A program made the position numbers and the translations under genes. Below the pieces are notes generated by a model that was not told the origin of the DNA, made no database searches, and worked only from the letters and a program-made list of their open reading frames with translations. Positions 6,754-13,320 of a stretch of 15,146 nt of DNA are shown here, piece by piece. Source of the stretch: Chryseobacterium sp. (GTDB taxonomy: Bacteria > Bacteroidota > Bacteroidia > Flavobacteriales > Weeksellaceae); the NCBI GenBank assembly GCA_003248755.1, contig QFQW01000090.1:1-15146 (forward strand). The letters are read 5' to 3'. How positions within the stretch are numbered: the stretch's first letter is position 1; each line of letters opens with the position of its first letter.

Positions 6754-7283
6754 TGAATCTCGAAGCATTAAAATATCCCGTCGGGAAATTTGTAAAACCC
6801 GAATTCATAAAGAAAGAAACCATCGATTATGCTATTTCAGACATTGAAAATTTCCCAGGTCTCATAAAAACCGAAATCCAAAATCTCGATGAGAAGGATT
6901 TACAATTAAGGTACAGACCTGAAGGCTGGACAATCAATCAGGTTATTCATCATTGTGCTGATAGTCATATTAACAGCTATTTGAGATTCAAACTGGCGTT
7001 GACGGAAAATATTCCCATCATCAAACCTTACGAGGAAAGTCTTTGGGCAGAATTGCCGGACAATCAATTGTCGCCATTTGTTTCTTTACAGCTTTTGGAA
7101 GCTTTGCATACAAGATGGGTTTTCATTTTAAAAAGTCTTTCCGAAGAAGATTTGAATAAAGAATTTATTCATCCGGAACAATCGGAAAAGATTTCACTTA
7201 AAGAAAATATCTTGGTTTACAGTTGGCATTGTCGGCATCATCTGGCGCATATAAAGCAAGCAAAAGAGTTGAAATTTAACTAA
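6753..7283 (+). CDS. YfiT-type bacillithiol transferase (DinB superfamily)
   Basis: A 176-residue four-helix DinB-fold metalloprotein of the YfiT family, which transfers bacillithiol, the low-molecular-weight thiol of Firmicutes and many Bacteroidota, to electrophiles. The full YfiT pattern is visible: YPVGKFVKPEFI at the N-terminus, RPEGWTINQVIHHCADSH (55-72), RFKLALTE, then IIKPYEESLWAELPD, LLEALHTRW and WHCRHHLAHI (158-167). By analogy with B. subtilis YfiT the metal ligands should be His67, His159 and His163, all present. It is cytosolic. It overlaps the SGNH gene by one base, so the two form a unit although one product is secreted and the other is not. Its stop overlaps that of the convergent serine hydrolase gene. 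Whether it uses bacillithiol depends on bsh genes outside this window. Confidence 0.88.
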   Translation: MNLEALKYPVGKFVKPEFIKKETIDYAISDIENFPGLIKTEIQNLDEKDLQLRYRPEGWTINQVIHHCADSHINSYLRFKLALTENIPIIKPYEESLWAELPDNQLSPFVSLQLLEALHTRWVFILKSLSEEDLNKEFIHPEQSEKISLKENILVYSWHCRHHLAHIKQAKELKFN

Positions 7284-8587
7284 TCAATTTTTTTATACGT
7301 ATAAATCCCCTTTTTAGTCGTCATTGTCATTTTCTTTTTTTCCGGAGAAAATAACAATTCGATTTTATTTGTATCGTAAACAAACTTATTTTTTACTTTC
7401 GCTTCAATCAGAATTTCTGGAGAATCGCCTTGCTGGAGATATAATTTATCATTGAGAATATAAACATTCAAATCTTTCGACTCATCTGTATATTTATATT
7501 TCCCAACATATTGCTGTAATTCCTGATTATCAAGTTTAATTCTTTTAAAATCCGGAATCTCATATTTATCATCATATAAATCATTAAGAACATACTCCAA
7601 AATATCGCCTATATCATATCTCACACCATTTTCTGCTATACAAATTGCAATTTTATCTTCCGGAATGTAAAGTGCAAATGTTAAATAACCTAGAACAGAG
7701 CCTGTATGTCCATACATATTTTTACTTTCATAAGGATAATGAAACAATCCTTTCTGTAGGTTTTTCATTTGTATGAGAGATTTCTCAGAAACCAATTTTC
7801 CATCAAATAAAGCTTTAAAAAATGTATTAATATCTGAAGGCGTAGAAACAATATTTCCTGCACCTATAAAATTATTAAGTCCTAAATTTTCTTTTTTCCG
7901 CCAGTTATTATAATAGACATAAGATTTGGCTTCGTTATTATTTTCGTCTGTTAAATTTCCCGTATAAGTATTTTGCAAGTTAAGGGAACCTATAATTTTC
8001 TCTTTTAATATTTCCGAATAATCTTTTCCATAAACTTTTTCCAAAATAAATCCAAGAAGAGCATAACCTGTATTAGAATAAGAAAACTTATAATCAGGAG
8101 GAAAATCTGAAGGTAATTTGTAAATCATTTCCAATAGCAATTCTTTTGAATAGCTTTTGTATTTCAAATCATCATAAAATTTTGACTTATCATAACTCCT
8201 TATTCCGCTTGTATGTTCTAACAAATTAGAAATCTGTATAATATCTGCGTTTTTAACTCTCGGGAAAAACTTGGACAATTTATCCGTTTGTTTCAGTTTT
8301 CCTTCTTCAATTGCTTTAAATATCAAAACGGCTGTGAAGGTTTTGGTCACAGAACCTATTCTATATTTAGTATTATCATCTGGAACAGTTTCATTTTCCA
8401 AATCAGCAAAACCAATATTCTTTTCATAGATATCTTTTCCCTCTTTTTGAACTTTGATTCGGAACATTGCTTTATCATAAGCTCCGAATGCGTTATAAAC
8501 GCTATCAAGTTTACTTTTGTTATGAATCGTCTGAGCAAAAATCTGCTGACTAAATAAGAGAATTAATAGGTAATAGTTTTTCATCAT
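7280..8587 (-). CDS. Exported serine hydrolase, beta-lactamase/PBP-C fold
   Basis: A 435-residue penicillin-binding-protein-like serine hydrolase of the Beta-lactamase (class C) Pfam type. The signal peptide is MMKNYYLLILLFSQQIFA, cut before QT. Catalytic motifs: SVTK (Ser79, Lys82), YSN (Tyr170, Asn172) and HTG (294-296), which replaces KTG as in many esterase or peptidase relatives. From about residue 351, LQQYVGKYKYTDESKDLNVYI to the end resembles the DUF3471-type lipocalin-like accessory domain. Such proteins act as esterases, D-aminopeptidases or peptidases; true beta-lactamase activity is not implied. The gene stands alone, divergent from hutH. A perfect -7-like TATATTTG lies only 3 nt before the ATG. 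Its stop overlaps that of the YfiT-type gene by 4 bp (CTAA). Confidence 0.9.
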   Translation of the reverse strand: MMKNYYLLILLFSQQIFAQTIHNKSKLDSVYNAFGAYDKAMFRIKVQKEGKDIYEKNIGFADLENETVPDDNTKYRIGSVTKTFTAVLIFKAIEEGKLKQTDKLSKFFPRVKNADIIQISNLLEHTSGIRSYDKSKFYDDLKYKSYSKELLLEMIYKLPSDFPPDYKFSYSNTGYALLGFILEKVYGKDYSEILKEKIIGSLNLQNTYTGNLTDENNNEAKSYVYYNNWRKKENLGLNNFIGAGNIVSTPSDINTFFKALFDGKLVSEKSLIQMKNLQKGLFHYPYESKNMYGHTGSVLGYLTFALYIPEDKIAICIAENGVRYDIGDILEYVLNDLYDDKYEIPDFKRIKLDNQELQQYVGKYKYTDESKDLNVYILNDKLYLQQGDSPEILIEAKVKNKFVYDTNKIELLFSPEKKKMTMTTKKGIYTYKKID

Positions 8588-8590
8588 TTA

Positions 8591-8598
8591 CAAATATA
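8591..8598 (-). promoter_or_regulatory. TAnnTTTG match abutting the serine hydrolase start
   Basis: On the minus strand this reads TATATTTG, 3 nt before ATG 8587. If it is a true -7 element the mRNA would be nearly leaderless. No -33 TTG is seen at the right distance, so chance in AT-rich DNA is quite possible. Confidence 0.25.
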
Positions 8599-8677
8599 AA
8601 TAAATCTAAGATTTGAGATAAAAATCCTTTTTCAAATTCCTCACAAAAAGCGTATTTTTAGGCAAAATTTTTCAGTG

Positions 8678-10165
8678 ATGATTTACGGAATCGACCAGCT
8701 TGGCTATCATGATGTTTTAGAGATTTTAAAAAATCCTTCCAAAGCCAAACTCAATAAAAAATCAAAAGACCAAATCATAAAATCGCAGCAGAATGTCAGA
8801 AAAATTGTAGAATCTGACAGAACGGTTTATGGCATCAATACGGGATTTGGGCCGCTTTGTGACACTAAGATTTCAGAATCGGAGACAGCACAACTTCAAC
8901 ATAATTTGATTATTTCTCACGCCGTTGGTGTTGGGAAACCAATTGACAAGACCATTTCTAAAATCATGATGATTTCCAAAGTCCACGCTTTGTCGAAAGG
9001 CTATTCGGGCGTTTCCTTGGATGTTATCGAGCGATTGATTCTGATGTTGGAGTTGGATATCATTCCGGTTGTTCCGGAGCAAGGTTCTGTTGGCGCTTCC
9101 GGAGATTTGGCACCGTTGGCACATTTGGTTCTACCACTTTTGGGATTGGGCCAGGTTTGGGAAAATGATAAAACGGTTGAGACTTCAAAAGTTTTGAAAA
9201 AGCATAAAATTCAACCGTTGAAATTAGGCCCGAAAGAAGGTTTGGGACTGATTAACGGGACACAGTTTATTTTGGCTCATGCGATTACAGGCCTTGCAAA
9301 ATTCGAATACCTTTTGGATTTGGCAGATTTGACCGCGGCGATGAGCCTGGAAGCTTATCGTGGTTCAGCAAGTCCGTTCAAAAAAGAATTACACGAGATT
9401 CGTCCGTTTGACGGAAGCCAAAAAGTGGCTGAAAGAATGCGAAATTTTCTAAAAAATTCGGACAATCTGAAATCCCACGAATTCTGTGACCGAGTTCAGG
9501 ACCCTTATTCTATGAGATGTGTTCCACAGGTTCACGGTGCCAGCAGAAATGCCTTCGAACATCTGAAACAAATGGCAGAAACAGAACTCAATTCCGTAAC
9601 AGATAATCCTATTGTTTTAAGCGCAGAAGAATCGATTTCCGGAGGGAATTTCCACGGACAACTGATGGCTTTGCCTCTGGATTATGCTTCTTTGGCAGCT
9701 GCAGAATTAGGAAATATTTCTGATAGAAGGAGTTATCTTTTACTAGAAGGAAAATATGGCTTACCGAAATTATTAGTAGAAAGCTCAGGGCTTAACTCCG
9801 GCTTTATGATTCCACAATATACAAGTGCAGCATTGGTTACGGAAAACAAGACGCTTTGTTTCCCGGCATCTGCAGATTCTATACCGACAAGCTTAGGTCA
9901 GGAAGACCACGTATCTATGGGCAGTATTTCTGGTAGAAAATTCAATCAGATTCTTGGAAACTTAGAAAACATCTTAGCTATAGAATTGATGTTTGCTGCT
10001 CAAGGTTTAGAATTCCGAAGACCTGCAAAATGTTCCAAAATTGTTGAGAAAAACTATGAATTAATTCGTTCCGTTGTCCCAAAACTGGAAAACGACCGGT
10101 TGATTGGTGAAGATATTTTGAAGATTGCTGAATTGATTAGAGAACAGAAATTTGTAGTAAATTAA
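8678..10165 (+). CDS. hutH: Histidine ammonia-lyase
   Basis: Catalyses L-histidine to trans-urocanate and ammonia, the first step of histidine use, in the cytoplasm. At 495 residues it has the usual length. The self-forming MIO cofactor triad is in GSVGASGDLAPLAHL (Ala140-Ser141-Gly142). The catalytic loop is YGINTGFG (Tyr51). Asn193 in LINGTQF and Arg280 in DPYSMRCVPQVHG are the other family residues. Ser80-His81 in IISHAVGVG and Glu409 in GQEDHVSM point to histidine; tyrosine and phenylalanine ammonia-lyases usually have NQD where this has QED. A GTG sits one codon upstream of the chosen ATG and could be used. No other hut gene (hutU, hutI, hutG) is in the window, so the pathway would be scattered. 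No convincing promoter is seen in the 90-bp divergent spacer. Confidence 0.94.
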   Translation: MIYGIDQLGYHDVLEILKNPSKAKLNKKSKDQIIKSQQNVRKIVESDRTVYGINTGFGPLCDTKISESETAQLQHNLIISHAVGVGKPIDKTISKIMMISKVHALSKGYSGVSLDVIERLILMLELDIIPVVPEQGSVGASGDLAPLAHLVLPLLGLGQVWENDKTVETSKVLKKHKIQPLKLGPKEGLGLINGTQFILAHAITGLAKFEYLLDLADLTAAMSLEAYRGSASPFKKELHEIRPFDGSQKVAERMRNFLKNSDNLKSHEFCDRVQDPYSMRCVPQVHGASRNAFEHLKQMAETELNSVTDNPIVLSAEESISGGNFHGQLMALPLDYASLAAAELGNISDRRSYLLLEGKYGLPKLLVESSGLNSGFMIPQYTSAALVTENKTLCFPASADSIPTSLGQEDHVSMGSISGRKFNQILGNLENILAIELMFAAQGLEFRRPAKCSKIVEKNYELIRSVVPKLENDRLIGEDILKIAELIREQKFVVN

Positions 10166-10171
10166 AATATT

Positions 10172-10272
10172 AACTACATAGACATAATAGTTTTTTAAGG
10201 CTAAATAGAATTCCTGTTATTTTTTATTTTAGTCTGTAAAATCATTAAACTTTCTTATGTGTCTATGTGGTT
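10172..10272 (+). repeat. Dyad-bounded spacer element between hutH and the GNAT gene
   Basis: AACTACATAGACATA (10172-10186) pairs with TATGTGTCTATGTGGTT (10256-10272) over about 15 positions with two G-U wobbles, enclosing about 71 AT-rich nucleotides. The element fills almost the whole spacer, starting 6 bp after the hutH stop and ending 16 bp before the GNAT start. It looks like a small intergenic repeat or a terminator/leader structure; genome copies cannot be counted from here. Confidence 0.45.
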
Positions 10273-10288
10273 TTAAAATCTAAAGTAT

Positions 10289-10744
10289 ATGCAAACCCTC
10301 AGAACAACCTCCGAAAATCCAGACTTTGAAAAATTAGTAAAACAATTAGATTCATATCTTGCCGTTATGGACGGTGAAGAACACGATTTCTATCATCAAT
10401 ATAACAAAATCGATATGCTTAAAAATTGCATCGTTATTTTTGATAATGACGAAGCAGTTGCTTGTGGCGCCATAAAAGAATTGGATTCAAAATCAATGGA
10501 AGTCAAAAGAATGTTCACGCTTCCCGAAAAACGTGGAAAAGGTTTAGCTTCAGCTATTTTGAAAGAATTAGAAATTTGGGCTAAAGAATTAGGCTACGAA
10601 AAAACAGTTTTAGAAACCGGAAAAAGACAAGTCGAAGCCGTTGCACTTTACAACAAATGCGGTTACAAAGTTATTCCAAATTATGGACAATATGCAGGAA
10701 TTGAAAACAGTATTTGTTTCGAGAAAGAATTACAAAATAAATAA
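10289..10744 (+). CDS. GNAT family N-acetyltransferase
   Basis: A 151-residue acetyl-CoA-dependent N-acyltransferase of the GNAT fold. Motif A is MEVKRMFTLPEKRGKGLASAIL: beta-strand 4 followed by the pyrophosphate-binding R/QxxGxG/A loop, here RGKGLA at 82-87. Then come the alpha-3 helix, ETGKRQVEAVALYNKCGYK (109-127, motif B with the conserved 'A..LY.k.GY'), and a YGQYAGIENSICFEKEL tail often seen in this subgroup. The N-terminal part contains FDNDEAVACGAIKEL (strand 2/3). The substrate is unknown. It is cytosolic, with no signal peptide. It appears monocistronic: it follows hutH by 123 bp across a dyad and converges on the DUF6048 gene with 17 bp between stops and no clear terminator in that gap. 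Confidence 0.88.
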   Translation: MQTLRTTSENPDFEKLVKQLDSYLAVMDGEEHDFYHQYNKIDMLKNCIVIFDNDEAVACGAIKELDSKSMEVKRMFTLPEKRGKGLASAILKELEIWAKELGYEKTVLETGKRQVEAVALYNKCGYKVIPNYGQYAGIENSICFEKELQNK

Positions 10745-10761
10745 TAAAGGATTGTTATAAC

Positions 10762-11430
10762 TTAAAATTTATAAGCAATATTCCAACTGAATCCCATATT
10801 GAATTTCCCTGAGCTTCTTCCGAATCCGGGGACAATCATTGGAACTATCTCATCTTGTTTGGTTGTGTAAACCAAATATTTTGGTTGAAGATTAACATCG
10901 ATGAAAAAATTGCTGTCAAAAACCTGAATTCTGGCTCCAAGATTTCCCTCAACCCAATAGCTACTTTGATTTGAAGGATCAAAAGCCACAAAAATACCCT
11001 GACTGTTCATACCTTTTACCGGAACTGCCATATATTCCTGAGAATAAAAACTTCCTGCTAATTTGGCACCAGCATAAAATCCATTAAAATCATTTTCGGG
11101 ATCCGATGTCAACATATAAAATCTTCCGAGCTTTGCAAAAAAACCATCAGCTTTGACATCGTATCCATTTTTTTCATAGATATTTTTATCATAACCAAAG
11201 TCAATGGTAGCATGTACTTTTTTACTAATTCTGCTAGAAATAAAGCCTTGAATCAGCTGCCTGTCTCCAAAAAAACCTGCCCCAAGATTAAGAACATCCA
11301 CTCCGATTATAAAATTTGGAGAATATTTCCACTTTACAGAATCTTGCTTTTTCTCTGCCGATTTTTCTTGTGAAAAAAGAGACAGCGACAAGATACTAAA
11401 ACCTAAGATAAAAATTGATTTTGCTCTCAT
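10762..11430 (-). CDS. DUF6048 family protein, probable small outer-membrane beta-barrel
   Basis: A 222-residue exported protein of unknown function resembling DUF6048. The signal peptide is MRAKSIFILGFSILSLSLFS, cut before QEK. The mature part alternates polar and hydrophobic or aromatic residues in many short strands (for example IQGFISSRISKKVHATIDFGY, GFYAGAKLAGSFYSQEY, YWVEGNLGARIQVFDSNFF) and ends SWNIAYKF with a terminal Phe, as outer-membrane barrels do. IVPGFGRSSG near the end fits the family. I chose ATG 11430; an ATG at 11460 would place ten non-signal residues before the signal peptide. With this start it overlaps the end of the DUF6452 gene by 35 nt, implying translational coupling. 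It is the last gene of the minus-strand operon. The barrel is inferred from sequence pattern only. Confidence 0.72.
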   Translation of the reverse strand: MRAKSIFILGFSILSLSLFSQEKSAEKKQDSVKWKYSPNFIIGVDVLNLGAGFFGDRQLIQGFISSRISKKVHATIDFGYDKNIYEKNGYDVKADGFFAKLGRFYMLTSDPENDFNGFYAGAKLAGSFYSQEYMAVPVKGMNSQGIFVAFDPSNQSSYWVEGNLGARIQVFDSNFFIDVNLQPKYLVYTTKQDEIVPMIVPGFGRSSGKFNMGFSWNIAYKF

Positions 11431-11881
11431 CTGTAAGTGATGTGTGATTAGATTCAACATTCAGTACTGGATTAGCTTCCAAAAGTTCGGCATTAAGATT
11501 CTCATAATTAATTTTGAAACCGCAAGCTGGTGAAACATAAATTGCTTTTGTAGAATAGTTAATTCTCAACTTACTTCTTGGACCGTCTTTTCTTCTTCTA
11601 AAATAAATATCCGTGTAAGTAACATCATCTACTCTTATCGGAACAAAAACCGAATCCACATTAGCTTGTGCTCTGATAATACTTGTCAATTCGGTTTTAC
11701 CATAGTCTACATCTACATAAAGTGTATCTATAGTAATTAATTGATTATTGTCCGGATTAACTGCGTTTCTGAATTTGAATTTCAATCTTGGCGTAGAATC
11801 CGAGCTCAAACAGATATCGTCATCGCTTCCGCAACTTGTAAGAATCAAAAGAAAACTTAGAAAGAAAAGTATTTTTTTCAT
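11396..11881 (-). CDS. DUF6452 family lipoprotein
   Basis: A 161-residue lipoprotein of unknown function resembling DUF6452. The signal peptide MKKILFFLSFLLILTS ends in the lipobox LTSC (Cys17). The residues after Cys17 are GSDDD, close to the Bacteroidota lipoprotein export signals reported as SDDFE in Flavobacterium johnsoniae and SDDDD in Bacteroides fragilis. This predicts transport to the outer face of the outer membrane. The remaining cysteines, Cys24 in DICLSSDSTPRLKFKF and Cys120 in VSPACGFKINYENL, could form a disulfide. The body is beta-rich with a basic turn (YFRRRKDGPRSKL). It starts 24 bp after rlmD and overlaps the DUF6048 gene by 35 nt, suggesting that the two products act together in the outer membrane; that link is inference. 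Confidence 0.72.
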   Translation of the reverse strand: MKKILFFLSFLLILTSCGSDDDICLSSDSTPRLKFKFRNAVNPDNNQLITIDTLYVDVDYGKTELTSIIRAQANVDSVFVPIRVDDVTYTDIYFRRRKDGPRSKLRINYSTKAIYVSPACGFKINYENLNAELLEANPVLNVESNHTSLTDESKINFYLRF

Positions 11882-11890
11882 TGACTAAAG

Positions 11891-11909
11891 ATAAAACAAT
11901 TTGTTTTAT
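11891..11909 (-). other. AT-rich hairpin at the rlmD stop codon
   Basis: ATAAAACA-att-TGTTTTAT is a perfect 8-bp inverted repeat that includes the rlmD stop codon and fills most of the 24-bp gap to the DUF6452 gene. It has a single G-C pair and no following T-run on the minus strand, so it is at best a weak terminator or an mRNA processing or leader structure. Confidence 0.35.
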
Positions 11910-13315
11910 TTCTTAAGGAGCAAAGCAATGTTTTCTACGTGATGTGTCTGTGGAAACATATCAACCGGTAAGATTTTAACCAGCTTATAATCTTCTTTCA
12001 ACAGAGCAATATCTCTTGCTTGTGTTGCAGAGTTACAGCTCACATAAACAATTCTTTCAGGAGACAATTTCAGAATTTGTTCTACAACTTTCTGATGCAT
12101 TCCATCGCGAGGAGGGTCTGTAATCAAAACATCAGCCTTTGGATGGTTTTCTAAAAACTCATCGTTGAAGACATTTTTCATATCACCGGCATAAAATGTA
12201 GTATTGTCAAGTCCGTTAAGTTCTGCATGTTCAATTGCAGCATCAATAGCTTCTTGAACTGCTTCAATCCCAATAACGTGTTTGGCATTTCTAGCAACAT
12301 ACTGAGCTATCGTTCCTGTTCCTGTGTACAGATCATAAACAATTTGATCTCCTGTTAATTCAGCAAATTCTAATGTTTTTCTATAAAGCTCTAATGCTTG
12401 ACGATAATTGGTCTGAAAAAAAGATTTTGGTCCAATTTTAAATTTCAGTCCATCCATCTCTTCATACAAGAAACCTTCTCCAAAATAGGTCTGAATATCC
12501 AAATCATAGATACTGTCATTTCCTTTTGGATTAATAGCAAAAACCAAAGTTTTAATATGAGGGAATTTTTCTATTAAGAAATCAAATAATTTGATTCTCT
12601 CAGACTTCATTTCCTTATACAATTGGAACAATACCATCCATTCTCCTTTTGAATTCTGACGAAGCATCAATGTTCTTAAGAAACCCTCTTGAGCTTTAAC
12701 ATCATAAAATTCTAACCCATTCTCAACAGAATAGTTTTTTACTGCCAAACGAATTTGGTTTGAAGGCTCTTCTTGAAGAAAGCATTCTTTTAAATCAAGA
12801 ATCTTGCTCCACATTCCTGGAATATGGAATCCCAAAGCGTCTTTGTTTCCAAAATTTTCTTCTGAACTGATTTCATATTGAGTCAACCAACGAGCATTAG
12901 AAAAAGAAAATTCCATCTTGTTACGATAAAAGTATTGCTCTTCCGAACCTAAAATTGGAATAATATCAAATCCTGAAACACCTCCAATTCTTGTAATGTT
13001 ATTAACTACTTCGTCGTGTTTAAAGTCAAGTTGCTTTTCATAAGCAATATTCTGCCACTTACAACCTCCGCAAGTCCCAAAATGAATACATTTTGGATCA
13101 ACTCTATTTTCTGAATATTCTAAAATTTCAATAGCTTCAGCTTCAAAATAATTGCTTTTTGATTTTCGGACTCTGGCATTTACTAGATCTCCAGGAACAG
13201 CACCAGAAACCAAAACAGTTTTTCCAGCTTCTGTTTTACCAACAGAAACTCCTTTCGCACCGGCAGAAAGGAGTCTGATATTTTCAAGAATTTGATTCTT
13301 TTTTTTGTTCTTCAT
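11906..13315 (-). CDS. rlmD: 23S rRNA (uracil-C5)-methyltransferase, RlmD type
   Basis: A SAM-dependent RNA m5U methyltransferase of the TrmA/RlmD family, 469 residues. An N-terminal TRAM domain spans about 8-66. The [4Fe-4S] cluster ligands are Cys76, Cys82, Cys85 (CIHFGTCGGC) and Cys178 (DLKECFLQE). The catalytic domain has KSFFQTN (297-303), the SAM loop DLYTGTGTI (328-336), DPPRDG (400-405), the nucleophile Cys427 in YVSCNSATQARD and the base Glu461 in QTHHVENIALL. All key residues are present. RlmD methylates U1939; relatives modify U747 (RlmC) or both (RlmCD), and sequence alone cannot settle which applies here. It lies 5 bp after the TlpA-like gene and 24 bp before the DUF6452 gene, all on the minus strand, so it is probably in their operon. 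Confidence 0.93.
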   Translation of the reverse strand: MKNKKKNQILENIRLLSAGAKGVSVGKTEAGKTVLVSGAVPGDLVNARVRKSKSNYFEAEAIEILEYSENRVDPKCIHFGTCGGCKWQNIAYEKQLDFKHDEVVNNITRIGGVSGFDIIPILGSEEQYFYRNKMEFSFSNARWLTQYEISSEENFGNKDALGFHIPGMWSKILDLKECFLQEEPSNQIRLAVKNYSVENGLEFYDVKAQEGFLRTLMLRQNSKGEWMVLFQLYKEMKSERIKLFDFLIEKFPHIKTLVFAINPKGNDSIYDLDIQTYFGEGFLYEEMDGLKFKIGPKSFFQTNYRQALELYRKTLEFAELTGDQIVYDLYTGTGTIAQYVARNAKHVIGIEAVQEAIDAAIEHAELNGLDNTTFYAGDMKNVFNDEFLENHPKADVLITDPPRDGMHQKVVEQILKLSPERIVYVSCNSATQARDIALLKEDYKLVKILPVDMFPQTHHVENIALLLKK

Positions 13316-13320
13316 GTATA

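Noticed and set aside
7280..8587. True beta-lactamase resistance gene
   Set aside because: HTG replaces KTG and the C-terminal domain is DUF3471-like; the protein fits the broad serine hydrolase group.
8678..10165. Tyrosine or phenylalanine ammonia-lyase, as in flexirubin-type clusters
   Set aside because: QEDHVSM has the Glu typical of histidine ammonia-lyase rather than NQD, and no pigment biosynthesis genes are nearby.
11431..11460. Upstream ATG for the DUF6048 gene
   Set aside because: It would add ten residues before the signal peptide and lengthen the overlap with the DUF6452 gene to 65 nt.
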